In this document: positions 11,289 to 23,419 of the stretch, piece by piece
Layout of the letters: the number at the start of each line of letters is the position of its first letter
How positions within the stretch are numbered: the first letter of the stretch is position 1
Translations under genes and position numbers: made by a program
The notes under the pieces: generated by a model
Seen by the model: the letters and a program-made list of their open reading frames with translations, nothing else
Database searches by the model: none
Told to the model about the DNA's origin: nothing
Assembly: GCA_009809945.1 (NCBI GenBank)
Contig: WTPW01000020.1
Coordinates: 694,964-758,963 of the forward strand
Origin: Gigaspora margarita
Lineage: Eukaryota; Glomeromycota; Glomeromycetes; Diversisporales; Gigasporaceae
Direction: 5' to 3'
DNA length: 64,000 bases

Positions 11289-12446
11289 TGGTGTGGTGAC
11301 TTAGGGATGTTTTTAAGTTGTCACCTCCAAGCAGCAGGTCTAGAGTTCAAATCTCACTAGCAATGCTTTGAAAAATAACCTGTGGTACAGTAACTGTTGT
11401 TTTGTCAATTAGTTGAGTATATTACCTGTAATCCTTGGTTCTCATCTAGAATAGGAGATTTCGAGCATATTTGTATACTATTACACAGACAAATCCAAGG
11501 GATCAGAGAAATGAAAACCTGTTTAGCAAGTCCCAAGTAAGGAGGTAGCAAAGATCTTTGGCAGTGCTACCCAAACTAGAGTATCAGAAACCAGAGCTGG
11601 AAGATTATATAAAAAAAGACCCTCAGAAATAGGGGTCCACCAATCTGGCTGCCAGAGTCACACTGGAGAAAAAGAACCTATGTTATAGAAGTAGGTACTA
11701 AGGGAAGAAAGAACCATAGTGGCACCTAATGCCAGGTAAATTGACCCTTCTAGGCTAACTAGTTTGTAAGATTGGGAAGTTAGTATAAAGACCAGTAGGA
11801 AGGTGGAGGTGGGTGCTAGAATTGGAGCAAACCTTACAAGGGCAAAAAGTAGGTATTGGTAAGAGAACAGAGGTAACCTTGTCTTGCAAGTGTTGGTCTT
11901 GGCCATAGTAATAATTACTGAAATGTAGGTAATATCTGTGTAAAACAAGGAATGCTCTGCCAAGTTTTCTGTAAAGATAAACAGGACCCCGAACAATATA
12001 TATAGAGGTTATATTAGGTTTAATATAAGATTTTTATAAAATTTATCCAAAATTTGAAAAAATCTGCAATTCTGATTGGTTGAACCTTATTTTGGCCAAT
12101 CAGAATTGCAGAAAAGTGGATAATGCATAAATATAATCTCAACTTGCATTGTTTGGGGTTTTGGATAAACTAGTCCTAAGGATATGGGAGTAAATTATCT
12201 GGGTAACAAGTGAAACAGTTGAGATTGGTCAAGGCGCAGAAGATCAGAGGATTTAAATAGACAATTCCCATAGTTGGGTTGCAGGTATGGCATCTAGTTT
12301 GGAACCTTCAGGTGCACTACTTAAATTAGATATGAAAAGTTTATGTGTGGCTAGTTGTACTCTCATCCATGTGTAATTCCTGATGTGTAAACTGAATAAA
12401 CCTAGGCCCAGAGCAGGCACTTTGAATCTGAAAAAAATAAAAATAA
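11289..12446 (+). mobile_element. Long tRNA-headed SINE, copy A (about 970 bp without its nested MITE)
   Basis: The first 85 bases look tRNA-derived: a weak A-box-like stretch (TGGTGTGGTGACTTAG) and a good B box (GAGTTCAAATC) at about 11344. The body has no maintained frame, and the end is A-rich (12431-12446). AGCATGA flanks it at 11282-11288 and 12447-12453. The same sequence occurs in reverse at 47000-48184, with its own flanking duplication. A MITE (11983-12162) is nested in the body. A SINE should borrow LINE machinery; the length is unusual for a SINE, so a tRNA-headed composite is possible. Confidence 0.75.
11983..12162. mobile_element. AGGACCCC-family MITE, 180 bp, nested in SINE copy A
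   Basis: The left end AGGACCCCGAACAATATATA matches the element at 3547. The right end is diverged (inverted: AAAACCCCAAACAATGCAAG). Flanks are AGATAAAC (11975-11982) and GGATAAAC (12163-12170), 7 of 8 identical. The centre carries an inverted pair, CTGCAATTCTGATTGG against CCAATCAGAATTGCAG. The SINE sequence resumes after it, as shown by the uninterrupted copy B. Confidence 0.8.
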
Positions 12447-12644
12447 AGCATGAACACTAGAGAATTAATGATATTTGTATTTACAATTCAACTTATTTGA
12501 CTTAAGTTATTCTCTAACACTTTGTTAATAAACTAATTGGCTATAAAAATAATTATATTTAATTATTTTGGTCCAAAAAACCTGAACCTAAAAACTATCT
12601 TTTTTTTAAAGTTACTCTAATTAGAGGTTGGAACTGGTTTTAAA

Positions 12645-12725
12645 AATTTGAGTTTATGTATAAAAATTTGAGTTTATTGTATAAAAATTTGAGTTTATTA
12701 TATTATTATTTGAGTTTATTACATC
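12645..12725. repeat. Short tandem repeat, AAAATTTGAGTTTATTGTAT
   Basis: Four degenerate units of about 22-26 bases share ATTTGAGTTTAT. They lie just upstream of the LTR element. Confidence 0.75.
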
Positions 12726-12744
12726 AATTATTAATTATTGATAT

Positions 12745-13290
12745 TGTTAGAGGTGGAAATCTGGGCTGGCATCATGGGATGGACAACCACCAACCACCAA
12801 GACCAAAGAAACACCTCACGATATACCCAATATGAGAGGCAGTACGATTTGGCAAAGCTAAGGCATATCAGGTATAAGGTGAGTCAACAAGATAGTTTAT
12901 TTTTATAAATGAGGGACAGTTAAACCAAGATCAGTTTCTAATCTTTATTTACAGAACAAATAAATACTACAACAATTCAATCAATTTATGCTGCTAAAGG
13001 GTACATTTCTTGTTCATTTTATACTAATTTACTTCTAATGGGATTCACTAATATTTGTCCTCTATCCTACAATTTTCCTCACTCGAATGGCAAAATCACG
13101 CCATATCAAGTCTTCTTCGATCTTGCATTTAATGTCCTTCCTGATTTAGTCAATTTCATTCAATTGATGGGCTGTGCGCAAGAACCAGTTTTCTACTGGG
13201 TGATCAGTGGGTAATCAACGTACCTTTATGGGAACTCTAGCAAAATTGATATCATGTGGTTCTGACTGATATCTATTTCTACCTCCAACA
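12745..13290 (-). repeat. LTR (3' LTR in element orientation)
   Basis: This repeat matches 15292-15830 along its whole length, including the shared stretch AGAAACACCTCACGATATAC. On the minus strand it is the downstream LTR. The adjoining interior bases at 13291-13312 read purine-rich on the minus strand (AAGGTGGGATGAAT), as expected for a polypurine tract. Confidence 0.8.
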
Positions 13291-15265
13291 ATTCATCCCA
13301 CCTTAATTTTTCATATCTCGTGAAAAATAACCATATAATTCAATTTTTCTTTTTCCTAACTAAACTAAAAACTTAAAAACAAATTTACATGAAAGAAAAA
13401 AAATAATAATTTCTATGAAAAAAACAAAGTAGTTGGTTCAACTCTGACTAAAAAAAAAATCATGCGCCCATGTTTTTTTTTATTTTTTTTATTTTTTTTT
13501 TAAGTCTACTTTTATTTTTTTTCTTTTAATACTTCCTTCTGGGATCAAAGACATGGATCCCTTTCCACAATGGCAGCAATACAGGGTGGCTCTTTTTATT
13601 AGCTTCTTTATGCACCAGCTTCAATTTAACTTTTCTATTCCTATCTTTCTTTTATTTTTAATACAGGAACATTTTCAGCTTTCGATTCTTATGATATAAG
13701 CTACTGAGGACTCCTTTTGCTCTATATTTATTTCTGCGTGCTCTCGTTCCATTTCACTTTGCCTCAAAAATTTGTTACTCTTTTCTTTTCAACTTTTACA
13801 GAGTTTTCGAGACTTACTCCATTTTGGTCATAAGGTCCACCAGGGTCGAATTGTCCAGTTGCAAACCCATCTTTAGCACTTCTCATACCATTCAAGAGAT
13901 TTACCCTTTTCGTCCTCAATCCTACTTTTATAAGTTATACAGGTATCTGAGGTGTAATCGACTTCAGCAACTTCCATAATAGTAAGTTCTTTTTCTCCCT
14001 TACTCTACTTATCCATTTGACGAAATTTATTCACTTTTACTAACCAAAAATCACACGCAAGACTTAGGGCTTCTCCTTTCAAAGGTCTTTCAATTCGATT
14101 GCCTTTACATGATTATTCTTATCCTTGTCAACTAACATTATACTATCACTTTCTTCTAGTTCTTCACTATCTAAGATTTCTTCTATCAGCCCCAACTCCT
14201 TAATTTTATCCTTTTTAATTTTAACTCCATTTTCACAGCAAGGTACAACTGTATTCATTTCGTCAGCAATTCTGATTTTAGCAACTCTTATTTGATTATT
14301 AGGTAGATCTTTTTTTTACTTCTTTTCTTTCATCTTCATACTTATCCATTTCAACCTTCTTTTTGTCCTTTTTAACTTCCTTTTCTAGAGATTCTTAAAT
14401 AACTTTCTTTTCTTCTTTTAGAGCTAATTCTTGTACAAGGCCATCATATATGGTAGCTAATTTTCAGAAGATGAGTTCTAAATTGGCTTTTTCTTCCTCA
14501 AGACCAATTTCAGGACCATAAACTGACTCTTCTGGGACATAGTACAAATCAAGAATCTCTGTCATGGGATCTTTCATATATCAGGGTTTTGGAAAACTTT
14601 AGCATAGCAACTATATGGGGTGCAGAAGGTGAACTTTCTATGGACGGGGCTATTTGAACATACAGAGGCAAGTATATGATATTTTCTTCTTCCTCTCTTA
14701 TTATTTCTTCTAAAATTTTTACTATAAATTCTAGGGCTCGAGGAATTTGCTCATCATCAAGCTTGTGATTTTTGAAGGCTTCGTTAATAATTTCTTGTGC
14801 TTCTGCAGCTTGCTATTCAGTAAGTGACTCAAAAAGGGCAGTGCATATTTCGTCCAAGTAGGTCACTTGCAGGCACCTACTAATATTATGATCTTATTCT
14901 TTATAATAGATACACCTTATTTCTTTTCACAATTTGGTCGATTGGAAGTTTTGAGGGTTCTACACAACTTGCTGGTTTCAGGTCTCTTTCATTTGGGCAG
15001 CAACTCATCATTGGTTAAATATTGGCAGCGAGTAAATATCATATATATTTTTTTTATAACATGGATGAATTCATGGGGTATTCAAAAATTTTACACAAAA
15101 AAACAAGATACACATGGTTCGTTGGTTCTAAAGAAAAAAACAAACAAACAAGCAAATAAATAAGTGCACTATTCCATCGGTGGCTCAAAAACCAACAAAA
15201 ACAAAGATAAAACAACAAAAAATTAAAGAGAAAATGTTGTCATATTCGCAAATTTGTGCTGGTAT

Positions 15266-15288
15266 TTCGAATCTCATAGCCACCACCA
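15266..15288 (-). promoter_or_regulatory. Putative tRNA primer-binding site of the LTR fossil
   Basis: On the minus strand, three bases after the LTR, the sequence TGGTGGTGGCTATGAGATTC begins. Its complement ends in CACCACCA preceded by TTCGAATC, as the 3' half of a tRNA T-arm and acceptor with CCA would. The match to a tRNA-like pattern runs 23 bases, longer than usual. The tRNA identity is not determined. Confidence 0.6.
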
Positions 15289-15291
15289 AAT

Positions 15292-15830
15292 TGTTAGAGG
15301 CAAAAATCCAGGCCGGTGTCTCAGGACAGACAACTACCAACTACCAAGACCAAAGAAACACCTCACGATATACCCAATGTGAGAGATGGTACAATTTGGC
15401 AAGGCTAAAGCATATCAGGTATATGGTGAGTCAATGAGATAGTTTATTTTTATAATGAGATACAGTTAAACCAAGATCAGTTTCTAATCTTTATTTACAG
15501 AACAAATGCTACAACAATTAAATCAATTCATGCCGCTAAAGGGTACATTTCTCGTTCATTTTATACTAATTTACTTCAAATGAGATTCACTAATGTTTGT
15601 CCTCTATCCCACAATTTCTCATTCAAATAGCAAAATCATGCCATATCGAATCTTCTTTGATCTTGCATTTAATGTTCTTCTCGATTTAGTCAATTTCATT
15701 CAATCGATGGGCTGTGCGCAAGAACCAGTTTTTTACTGGGTGATCAGTAAGTGATCACAATATCTTTATGAGAACTCTGACAAAATCGACATCACATGGT
15801 TCTAACCAATACCTATTTCTAACTCTAACA
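15292..15830 (-). repeat. LTR (5' LTR in element orientation)
   Basis: This is the partner of 12745-13290. It begins TGTTAGAGGC and ends CTAACA. It is the upstream LTR on the minus strand, directly adjoining the primer-binding site. Confidence 0.8.
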
Positions 15831-15942
15831 ATATGTGTAATAACTCAAATTTTTATATAATAAGCACAAATTTTTAGAACTAATTCCAATCTCTAACTCT
15901 GATTGGCTAAATTTAAGTTTTATATTTCGCACAATAAGTTTT

Positions 15943-16229
15943 AGGACCCCAGACATCTCTCATATAGGTCATAAATAAATTTTGACCTAATTTGCTAAAA
16001 ATAACAAAATCTATTTACTTTAATAACTTCTAATCCAGTGATAAAATTGAATAAACTTTTTTTTGTTAGATGCACCTTACTAAGAGCTTTATTTTAAAAA
16101 AAGTTCATTCAAATTGGACCATTGAATGCCAAGATAATTACCAAAAACTGTTTTTTGTTTCTCAAATTTTAGGTATTTTTGCTAAAAAAAATTTCAAGTA
16201 TGATCTCTATACTAGATATCTGGGGTCCT
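15943..16229. mobile_element. AGGACCCC-family MITE, 287 bp (CCCCAGA subfamily)
   Basis: The ends read AGGACCCCAGACATCTCTCA and, inverted, AGGACCCCAGATATCTAGTA. Flanks are TAAGTTTT and AAGTTTTT, a shifted 7-bp match that suggests a decayed 8-bp duplication. A copy of the same subfamily lies in reverse orientation at 40234-40529, with shared interior (for example GTTCATTCAAATTGGACCA against its reverse). No coding capacity. Confidence 0.82.
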
Positions 16230-16468
16230 AAGTTTTTTTTAAAAAATTTATAAATGATTATATCAATTACTTTAATTAATTTTGATTAGTCAAAATAATT
16301 AAGCAGTATCTCTATGATTAGCAAATCATATTGAGAAAGTTGCTTGGAAACAACCTTAGTTGATTTGTAAATATTAGCTTAATTGAGTACAAACACTTAA
16401 TAATTTTTATTATCTGAGTTTTCTTTGTCAAACCTATCAGATATATTACCAAGTTATAACAAGTCATA

Positions 16469-16534
16469 TTACTAAGTTCAATTAGTAAAGTTATATAACT
16501 ATAGCAATATGACTTCACTAATTGAACTTAGTAA
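16469..16534. repeat. Stem-loop with 23-bp arms
   Basis: TTACTAAGTTCAATTAGTAA begins the left arm (16469-16491), and its inverted copy with one mismatch lies at 16512-16534. The loop is 20 bases. It may be a MITE remnant or a snapback; no target duplication is seen. Confidence 0.75.
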
Positions 16535-16974
16535 TACATATGCGTGGATTTGTAGATTACTCTAAAATTTTTGATGCATCTAAATTTGACTTCCATGAGT
16601 GCATCAATAATTGATGTTCAATTAAAATTTTTGAAAATAAAAAAAAATCAATCAAAAATCTACTGATTCTCTATACCATGAGCACTAAACTTTATTTGAG
16701 CTTTGTATATTATAAATATTTTTTTTATTTTCAATTTTTTTTTCTAACTTAAGTATTCTTTCATTCTTCTTGTTTGCTTTTTCTTTCTGTAGTTTGAGCT
16801 AACTCTTTCTTTCTGTAGGTATGTCTTTACTTTTTCATTTGCAGTTCCTGGTAAGGTTTTTCACTGTTGTTAACGCCGTCAATGGAGTTGATTTGTCATA
16901 GTATTGCCATTGTTTAGTAGAATCAAGATTAGTGTGAAGTGGTTTCTAATCGTATAGTTTTTGTGTCTTCTTCT

Positions 16975-17520
16975 TTCATTTTACAAACATTTCTTTCTTG
17001 AAACACAATTTGCTAGGATGCTTGAATGGTGACGATTCAGAAACCAGAACTAGTACAGAGAGATAAGTACCAGTTTTTTTACTTTTTTTCTTTTGAGAGG
17101 GTTTTTTTTTTCATTCTACTAACATTTTTTTCTTGTAGGTTTGTATTTCGTTAGGGTGCTGGAATGGTGATGATTTGGAAACCAAAACTAGTACAGAAAG
17201 TTAAGTACCAGTTCTTATGCTTGTTTTTTTTTGGGCTCTTTTTTTCATTTTACTAATATTTCTTTCTTGTAGGTTCATATTTTGTTGGGGTGCTGGAATA
17301 GTAATGATTCAAAAACCAGAACATGGAATGGTAACAATTTGGAAACTGAACTTGAAATGGTAACGATTTAGAAACCAGAACTTGGAATGGTGACAATTTA
17401 GAAGCCTGAACTAGTACAGAAAGTTAAGATCAGTTGGAGTTCTTTTTTTTCATTTTTAACATTTTTTTCTTGTAGGTTCATCATTGGTGTGCTGGAATAG
17501 TGACGATTTGGGAACTAGAA
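16975..17520. repeat. Tandem array of about 130-bp units with acceptor-like TTTCTTGTAGG
   Basis: Four units start near 16975, 17110, 17245 and 17449. They share TTCATTTTACTAACATTT, TTTCTTGTAGGTT, GGGTGCTGGAATGGTGA and GAAACCAGAACTAGTACAGA. The third unit is expanded by a 31-bp sub-repeat (TGGAATGGTAACAATTTGGA) repeated three times at about 17320-17405. The pyrimidine-rich TTTCTTGTAG in each unit resembles a 3' splice site, but I find no frame that uses it. Confidence 0.75.
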
Positions 17521-17539
17521 CTGTTTTCGCTTATGATCT

Positions 17540-18675
17540 TGTTGCACTTTTGGTTGGTACCATATAGTGAGGTTATTATGATGTAATTGATTATATTTAA
17601 ATATTTAATAAAATAAATTAATTTAATAATATTGATATGTAAAAGTTGTCTTTTTTGTGATCTGGGCCATGAACTAATACAAGCTTCGCAGTTTTTAATA
17701 ATGATTTTTTAAAAGATTTATACTAGAAAAACTTTCCCGATAATAACTTATATAGAATAATATAATTATTGCATTTTACACATATAAAAGTTATTGGACA
17801 CATATTTAGGCATATAATTCGCATTTTGTAAACTCAAATATATTTTATTGCTAATAAATCAATGATTGTATTGAATATTTCTTTTCTTTCGAAGAAAAAA
17901 ATACCAAGAACAATTTTTTTCCTTTAAAAAAAATTTTTGAATATACTTTATCGTTTGATTATGCATTTATGTAATCAAAATTTGATCATTATAGTCTATT
18001 TGTTCCTTTATATTCATTTACAAATTCTAAAAACACAAATAAATATTAAAAAATAGTTGCATAAATATTTGCACGTATTAAATAAATGAATAATTTAAAG
18101 TACATGTACTGTACGTACTGTACATATACTACCTAAATTTGAAACTTGGCCTGTTAGATCTTACAACAAGATGTACTACAGTAGTGTGTGAAACTCGGTC
18201 TGCTAGGTCTTTATTTATATACAATCTAAATCAAAATGTATATAAATATTTGGAATTAGCAAGATCTCTAAAACCAAATATAATTTTACAAAAAATAGCA
18301 ATGCAAACATAAATTATTAATAATTTATAAAAACAAAACATATATACAACTTTTGCCATTCTTATTCTTTCTTATTGCTTCATTGTTATAATTGCATTAA
18401 TTGTTTTTATAATTGTGTTCATTGGTTTTATATATATATTATATATTTTTCTGGGTAAGTCAACGAATTTGATATGTGATTTGGAATACTATTTTTATTT
18501 ACACCCAATCAATATATGACTTTTTGCAGATTATTAAAACTTTGAGAACTAGTTATAAGACCCAATTATACAAATCTGCACATACGATGACCTGTTATAA
18601 CATAGTCATATACTATCACTATAGCATAGTATGTACAAATATGAAAAGAGATCAGACATTTATGATAATGCCAAA
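17540..18675. other. Gene-free AT-rich spacer
   Basis: I see no reading frame of note here. The phrase AAACTTGGCCTGTTAGATCTT near 18142 recurs diverged at about 18191. Confidence 0.5.
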
Positions 18676-19369
18676 AATATATATATATTTTTTTTTGTGT
18701 TAAGGTGAGGTTTTGTCTCAATTTTTATTAATTTGTAAAAAGTGCCTCTAGGGGCAGCTTTGGGTATATTTTATATTATTACAAATTACTCCATGTACAA
18801 ATTATTAAACAAGTATGAGACTTAGACTAATTTATCTGCAACCGAAACCTACTAAAGCAGTTAAAACTCACCTAGATTTGTATGTCTAAAATTGAATTAG
18901 TGGAAGAGCTATATAAGGTCCACATAGTAGACCAAATAGAAATTTTATGTAAAGCTAATCCTACTGGAGGGCATTGATTATTAATATGTTGTTGGTCAGG
19001 GAGACCACACATACAGCTATAAGTGTAAGGAATTCTAGTATGTAATAAAGTGGCAGATTGACTAAGGAGTTAGAGAAAGTAGATAGTGAAGTAGAGGTAT
19101 TAGAAAGTTGTTGTTTGTAAGTAGATAGTTTGGCGCAGTAGGGTTTCCATTTATTTTCATAGATGTTTTGTGATATTTTAAGGAGTAATTTTTTGGTAAT
19201 ATCTGAAGCTAACTTGTAAGAACAAGTAAAATTGGAAATTGTATTAATGAGTAAAATTGGAATAAAACCTTGAATAGTTGTATAAAAATTAGTTGCATGG
19301 TTATTGTGATTGTTTAGAGATAGACATGAATGTTGTATAAGTTGGTTCTAAAGATCATGTAGTTGAATA

Positions 19370-19726
19370 TTAGTTAGTAATATCTAAGTTTTGTAGAGTA
19401 ATAGTTTGTTTAATAGAGTTGTGCATGATATGTAGAAGATTGGTTGTATTAGGGCAAATAAGCCAGTGTAGGTTGTGCTCATATATATTGCAATTAATGC
19501 AGTTGATTGAAAAGTAATGTAATGGATGGAGGTTGTGTAGGTGAGGTAGTATAGGGAGAAGTTGAAAAAGAAGTTTAATTTTAAAGGATTTAGATTGGTT
19601 GAGGTGAGCATTGGTATAGTTATAAGTGTGTTTATAGTTGTTATTGAGGTAGAGCCATGTTGCGTTCCAGTCTATTTGAGATGACAGAGGTATTATGTTG
19701 TTTATATGCTGTTGGGAGGACCACAT
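19370..19726 (-). pseudogene. LINE ORF2 C-terminal zinc-knuckle region
   Basis: A 118-codon open stretch ends the ORF2 remnant. It contains CINCNIYEHNLHWLICPN, a Cys-x2-Cys...His...Cys arrangement like the C-terminal CCHC motif of RNase H-bearing LINEs. That motif is thought to bind nucleic acid. It is preceded by a His- and Asn-rich linker. It is a fragment of the LINE polyprotein, not an independent gene. Confidence 0.75.
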
Positions 19727-19869
19727 TGCAATATTGTGTGCATTACATATATTTTTAATATAAGCTCTGCATGATGGTTGTTCTATAGTTGTATTATTAT
19801 AGATTAAAGAGCTTGATATATTGTAGATATTATTGTGATTAAAATCAAGATATATTTCAGAATGTGAAC

Positions 19870-20290
19870 TAGGGTTTTTAGTAAGATTGTCAGCAAGGTT
19901 ATTGTATAAGCAGTCCTGGTGTGCAGTTTCTTTGTGTAATGTAATTTTGAGATTATAAGATTGAATAAAATTTAGTAGAGTATGCCAAATAGGCCAATAA
20001 TTGTAGGAATATTGTTTGTAAGAAGAGAGAGGTTTGTGAGTTAAATTATGGAATTTGAAATAGTAGATTGAGAGTCAGTATATATAGATATTTTACTATT
20101 ATGTGGGTATGTACAAATTGCTGAAAGAATAGCTATAAGCTCAGCTTTGTAAGAAGAAGGCCAATATCGTATTTGGGCAAAAAATAATTGAAAAATAGAG
20201 TCATCTTGAATTTGGATCCAACCGATACTCATTTTGCATCTTTCATTAGTAATTTAGTGACTGATCCATCAGTATAAAAAGAAAATGAAT
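19870..20290 (-). pseudogene. LINE RNase H domain remnant
   Basis: Three RNase H signatures lie in order: FYTDGSVTK (first catalytic Asp, near 20265), KAELIAILSAI with ISIYTDSQST (Glu and second Asp, 20041-20160) and, further on, HQDCLYNNLADNLTK (His...Asn-x2-Ala-Asp, near 19900). The first block is in a different frame from the second, so at least one frameshift has occurred. The domain would have degraded the RNA strand of the cDNA hybrid. Confidence 0.85.
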
Positions 20291-21345
20291 TGAATGGCTA
20301 GTTATTAGATGCGATTTGTTGTAGAGAGTTAGAAGCAGTATTATATATAAAGATTTCATGAATGGGATTGTTAGGGATTGGTAATATTGGAATAGAATGT
20401 ATGTTTTGTATATTGTGAATTGCTATAGAATAAAGAAGATATAGAAAATTAGCATAAATTTTGAGTTTGTTAGGAGGGTTGTAATAGTATTTTCTACCAT
20501 TAAACTGGGCAAAAAGTGTAGCAGAAATGTTAAAGGTGCAATGATCCAGAATTCTGTTGGTATTATAGTTACAGCCTGTACAAGGTGTACAGATAGTTTC
20601 AGGTATTGGGTAAAGGTTAGAGTTGGAGTTATTTGTTTGAATAGTCCAGTGTGTAATGTTGATTGTATTAGTGCTGTTGTTGAATTTGCGGGCTTTTCTA
20701 TAATTATATCTTGAGTGGTATCATTATAAGTAATAAGCCAGGGTTTAGATTTACTGTGGAAGTAGCCTGTAGTAAAGAATAGAGTATTTATGAATGGTAG
20801 TTGAAGAGAAGAGAATATAGAATGAGTTGTAGAATTAGATAGAATTAATTGTTCAAGGGTAGTAAACCAGCCTGGTTTACGACCTGTATATAGTTGATTA
20901 GTGTGAGAAGAAATATGGTTCCATTCTAATAATATAGAGTTGTCAAAAGAGATAAGTTGTTGAAGATAGATGATATTTTTGGAGCGAAGTTGTTTTTTGA
21001 AATATGTGTACTGAGAATGGGTGTCAAGAATAGATTCAAAAGAAGTATATAGGTATTGTAAAGTATAAGGTTTTGAGTTGTGTAGATTGGTATTAATAGA
21101 TATACTAGTATAGTTGAAAAGGTGAATAATTTTGCAGGTTGTAGTATTTTTGTTAAAACTATCAATTTTGGGGTTGGGGTGTTGTAGAATGTTTATAGTT
21201 GACCAAAGGTTGTTTTGTAGATTCTGTAAGCGTATGTGTGTACTTATACCAAGAAGGTCTGGGTTGTTAATTCACAATAGAAGATTGGAAATATGGTGTT
21301 GTAGTTGAATATCCCAAATATTTTTGATACTATAAATATTGTGAT

Positions 21346-22836
21346 TTAACATAGTACTATTTGAAGTAATTGATGAGAGGTGGGATTTGTGTTTGCGATT
21401 GTGAGATATTTAGAAAGGAGTTTGAGGCATAATAATTTAGATAGTACAATATTATGTATACAATATTCAAGAATCGGAGTAATAACATTGTTAATTATAT
21501 AACAAACTTGTTTATCTGTAATGTTTTTAGGGTGTAGTATTTGTAAAAGTTGTGAAATTTTTTGGGTAATATATTTAGATTGTATAGAGTACTTAGTGGT
21601 AGCTGTAAACCAGCATCCTAAGAATTTAAAGAATGTATGTAGAGGTTGTGTTGGGATTAGAGAATTGAAAAAGTGAAAGGAAGGTTGGGATTTAGTATTA
21701 GATAAAAGGATGGATTTGCTAGGATTAACTTGGATATGTGGCATAGAGTAAAATGTAGCTGCAGTATCAAGTATTTGTTGCAATTGATCCACAAAGGAGC
21801 AATCCATAGTGTATCATCCATATATGCAAGAACTGAAGTTGAAGTTTGTATAGTTTGGCTTTGTATTGAATGGATATAAGAGGTGTATATAGAAGATATA
21901 GTATAGCCAGTAAAGTTGGTTTTAATTTTATTGATAAGGGGGTCATAGTATATTCTCCATAGAAGTGGTGTTATTGTTTCTCCTTGATCAATTCTATCAT
22001 GTACTGAGTAATGCAAAGATAACCCAAATTAGTTATAACTTGATTGAATCGAAAAAGTAAAAGGTTAGTAAGAATATTAATAAACTGGTTTGGGAATTGG
22101 AGACATTTAAAAGATAGCTCAAGTAGATCTATGTTAACAGAGTTATAAGCTTTGCTCATATCTTGGGATAAAAGCCATAGCTGTTGTTTGTTATAGTATG
22201 CGTGTTCAATAAAGTTATTGAGTATATGTATAGGGATGTTTGTACTGTTATCAAGTAGTACAATGTAATTATGTGGGTTAAGAATAGGATGTTTAGATAG
22301 GGTTTGGTTTAGGCAGTTAGTTAGAATTTTTGTGTATAGTTTTTTGGTATGTTCTATAAGGCTAATTGGTCGAGTATTGTTGAGATTACCATCAAATTGG
22401 GGCTTTTTAGAAATTGGGTATATTCTGCTATCTTTCCACTGTTTGAAAATATTTTGTGATTGAATACATTGGTTTAGAAGTGATGTTATTGCCTGAAGCA
22501 TATTAGGTCCTATATGTTTTAGCATTTCATAACTGATTCCTAAGGGTCCACATGCTTTATTATTAGGGAATTAACTAATAGTATTTTGAACTTCTTCTAG
22601 TGTAATGGGTTGTAGGATAGAATTATACCAGGATGGGTTGATAGTTGGAATTGGAATATATTCTTGTGACCAGTATTGGTTAAAAATAGTTTGGTTATAT
22701 GGCTGATGTTGTATCTATTGTTCAAAATGATGAGAGATATGTTGTTTAATAAGTGTAGGATCTGTGATGACTTGATTAGTAGTAGTGATATTGTGGAAGT
22801 GTACAGGGTCTTTGTGTCTATTGAGAATACTATCAA
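21346..22836 (-). pseudogene. LINE reverse transcriptase domain remnant
   Basis: Conserved blocks lie in the right order across three frames: WKDSRIYPISKK, TRPISLIEHTKKLYTKIL, QDMSKAYNSV (motif A Asp), DQGETITPLLWRIYYDPLI (motif B) and VLAYMDDTLW (motif C with the Asp-Asp pair, near 21815), then a thumb-like stretch with LQQILDTAATFYSMPHIQVN. All catalytic Asp positions survive, but frameshifts between motif A and motif C make the domain dead. It would have primed cDNA synthesis on nicked target DNA. Confidence 0.9.
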
Positions 22837-23419
22837 TTATTTTAGCAGGTTGTGTTTGAATAGCCTGATTGATATGATTGTGTAAGTATTGAGAGTTTTC
22901 AAGGTTGCATGCATGGTATATAGTTTTAAGAAAAGGTTTAGTAGAGTTGAACCAGTTTGAGAGTTCATATGAATGGTGAAGAGGTAAAGGGATTTGGAAG
23001 TTGTGTTTTATATTGATATAGTCAATGAGATTATATAGATTGAGATATAGGTGTATTATTTTTAAAAGCTAATTTAGTATGATGAATAATTTTACTAATG
23101 TTTCTAAGTTCTTTGTGTAAATTGGTAGCTTTAGGAGTAAAAATATGAGTAAAGCTACGAATAGTATATTTGTGGTTAGGAATGTGTGAGAGAGCGGCAT
23201 TAATTATACTAATTTGTATTTTGTGCCATGTTTTTTCAAGGGATTCAGTTGTTGTAGCGTTAAGTGGAATATAGTGGTATTGAATATTGTGATTAATTTG
23301 GTTTGTAAAATCTTCTCATTTTTCTTGTGTCATTGCTTTATAGTTAAAAATATGATGTTTATTACGGTGTTTATGTCTGGGTTGTTGGTATGTTGGGAAA
23401 GACCATTGACTTATAAGTA

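Larger units (their letters stand above)
12745..15830 (-). mobile_element. Old LTR retrotransposon fossil, non-autonomous or gutted
   Basis: Two direct repeats of about 540 bp (12745-13290, 15292-15830) begin TGTTAGAGG and end in AACA, giving the TG...CA ends of LTRs. They enclose about 2.0 kb. The primer-binding site and purine-rich tract place the element on the minus strand. Part of the interior reads as charged, Lys/Glu-rich, gag-like sequence on that strand, with no polymerase domain that I recognise, so Gypsy or Copia cannot be assigned. The LTRs differ at roughly one site in ten by eye, so it is old, and the interior is broken many times. ATAT adjoins both outer ends as a weak target duplication. 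Confidence 0.75.

Noticed and set aside
11300-11375. Functional tRNA gene
   Set aside because: The B box is good but the A box is poor, a cloverleaf cannot be drawn, and it heads an interspersed repeat; it is a SINE head.
14867-15437. Two open frames of 98 and 85 codons
   Set aside because: They lie within the interior and LTR of the LTR fossil, on the opposite strand to its orientation, and are shadows.
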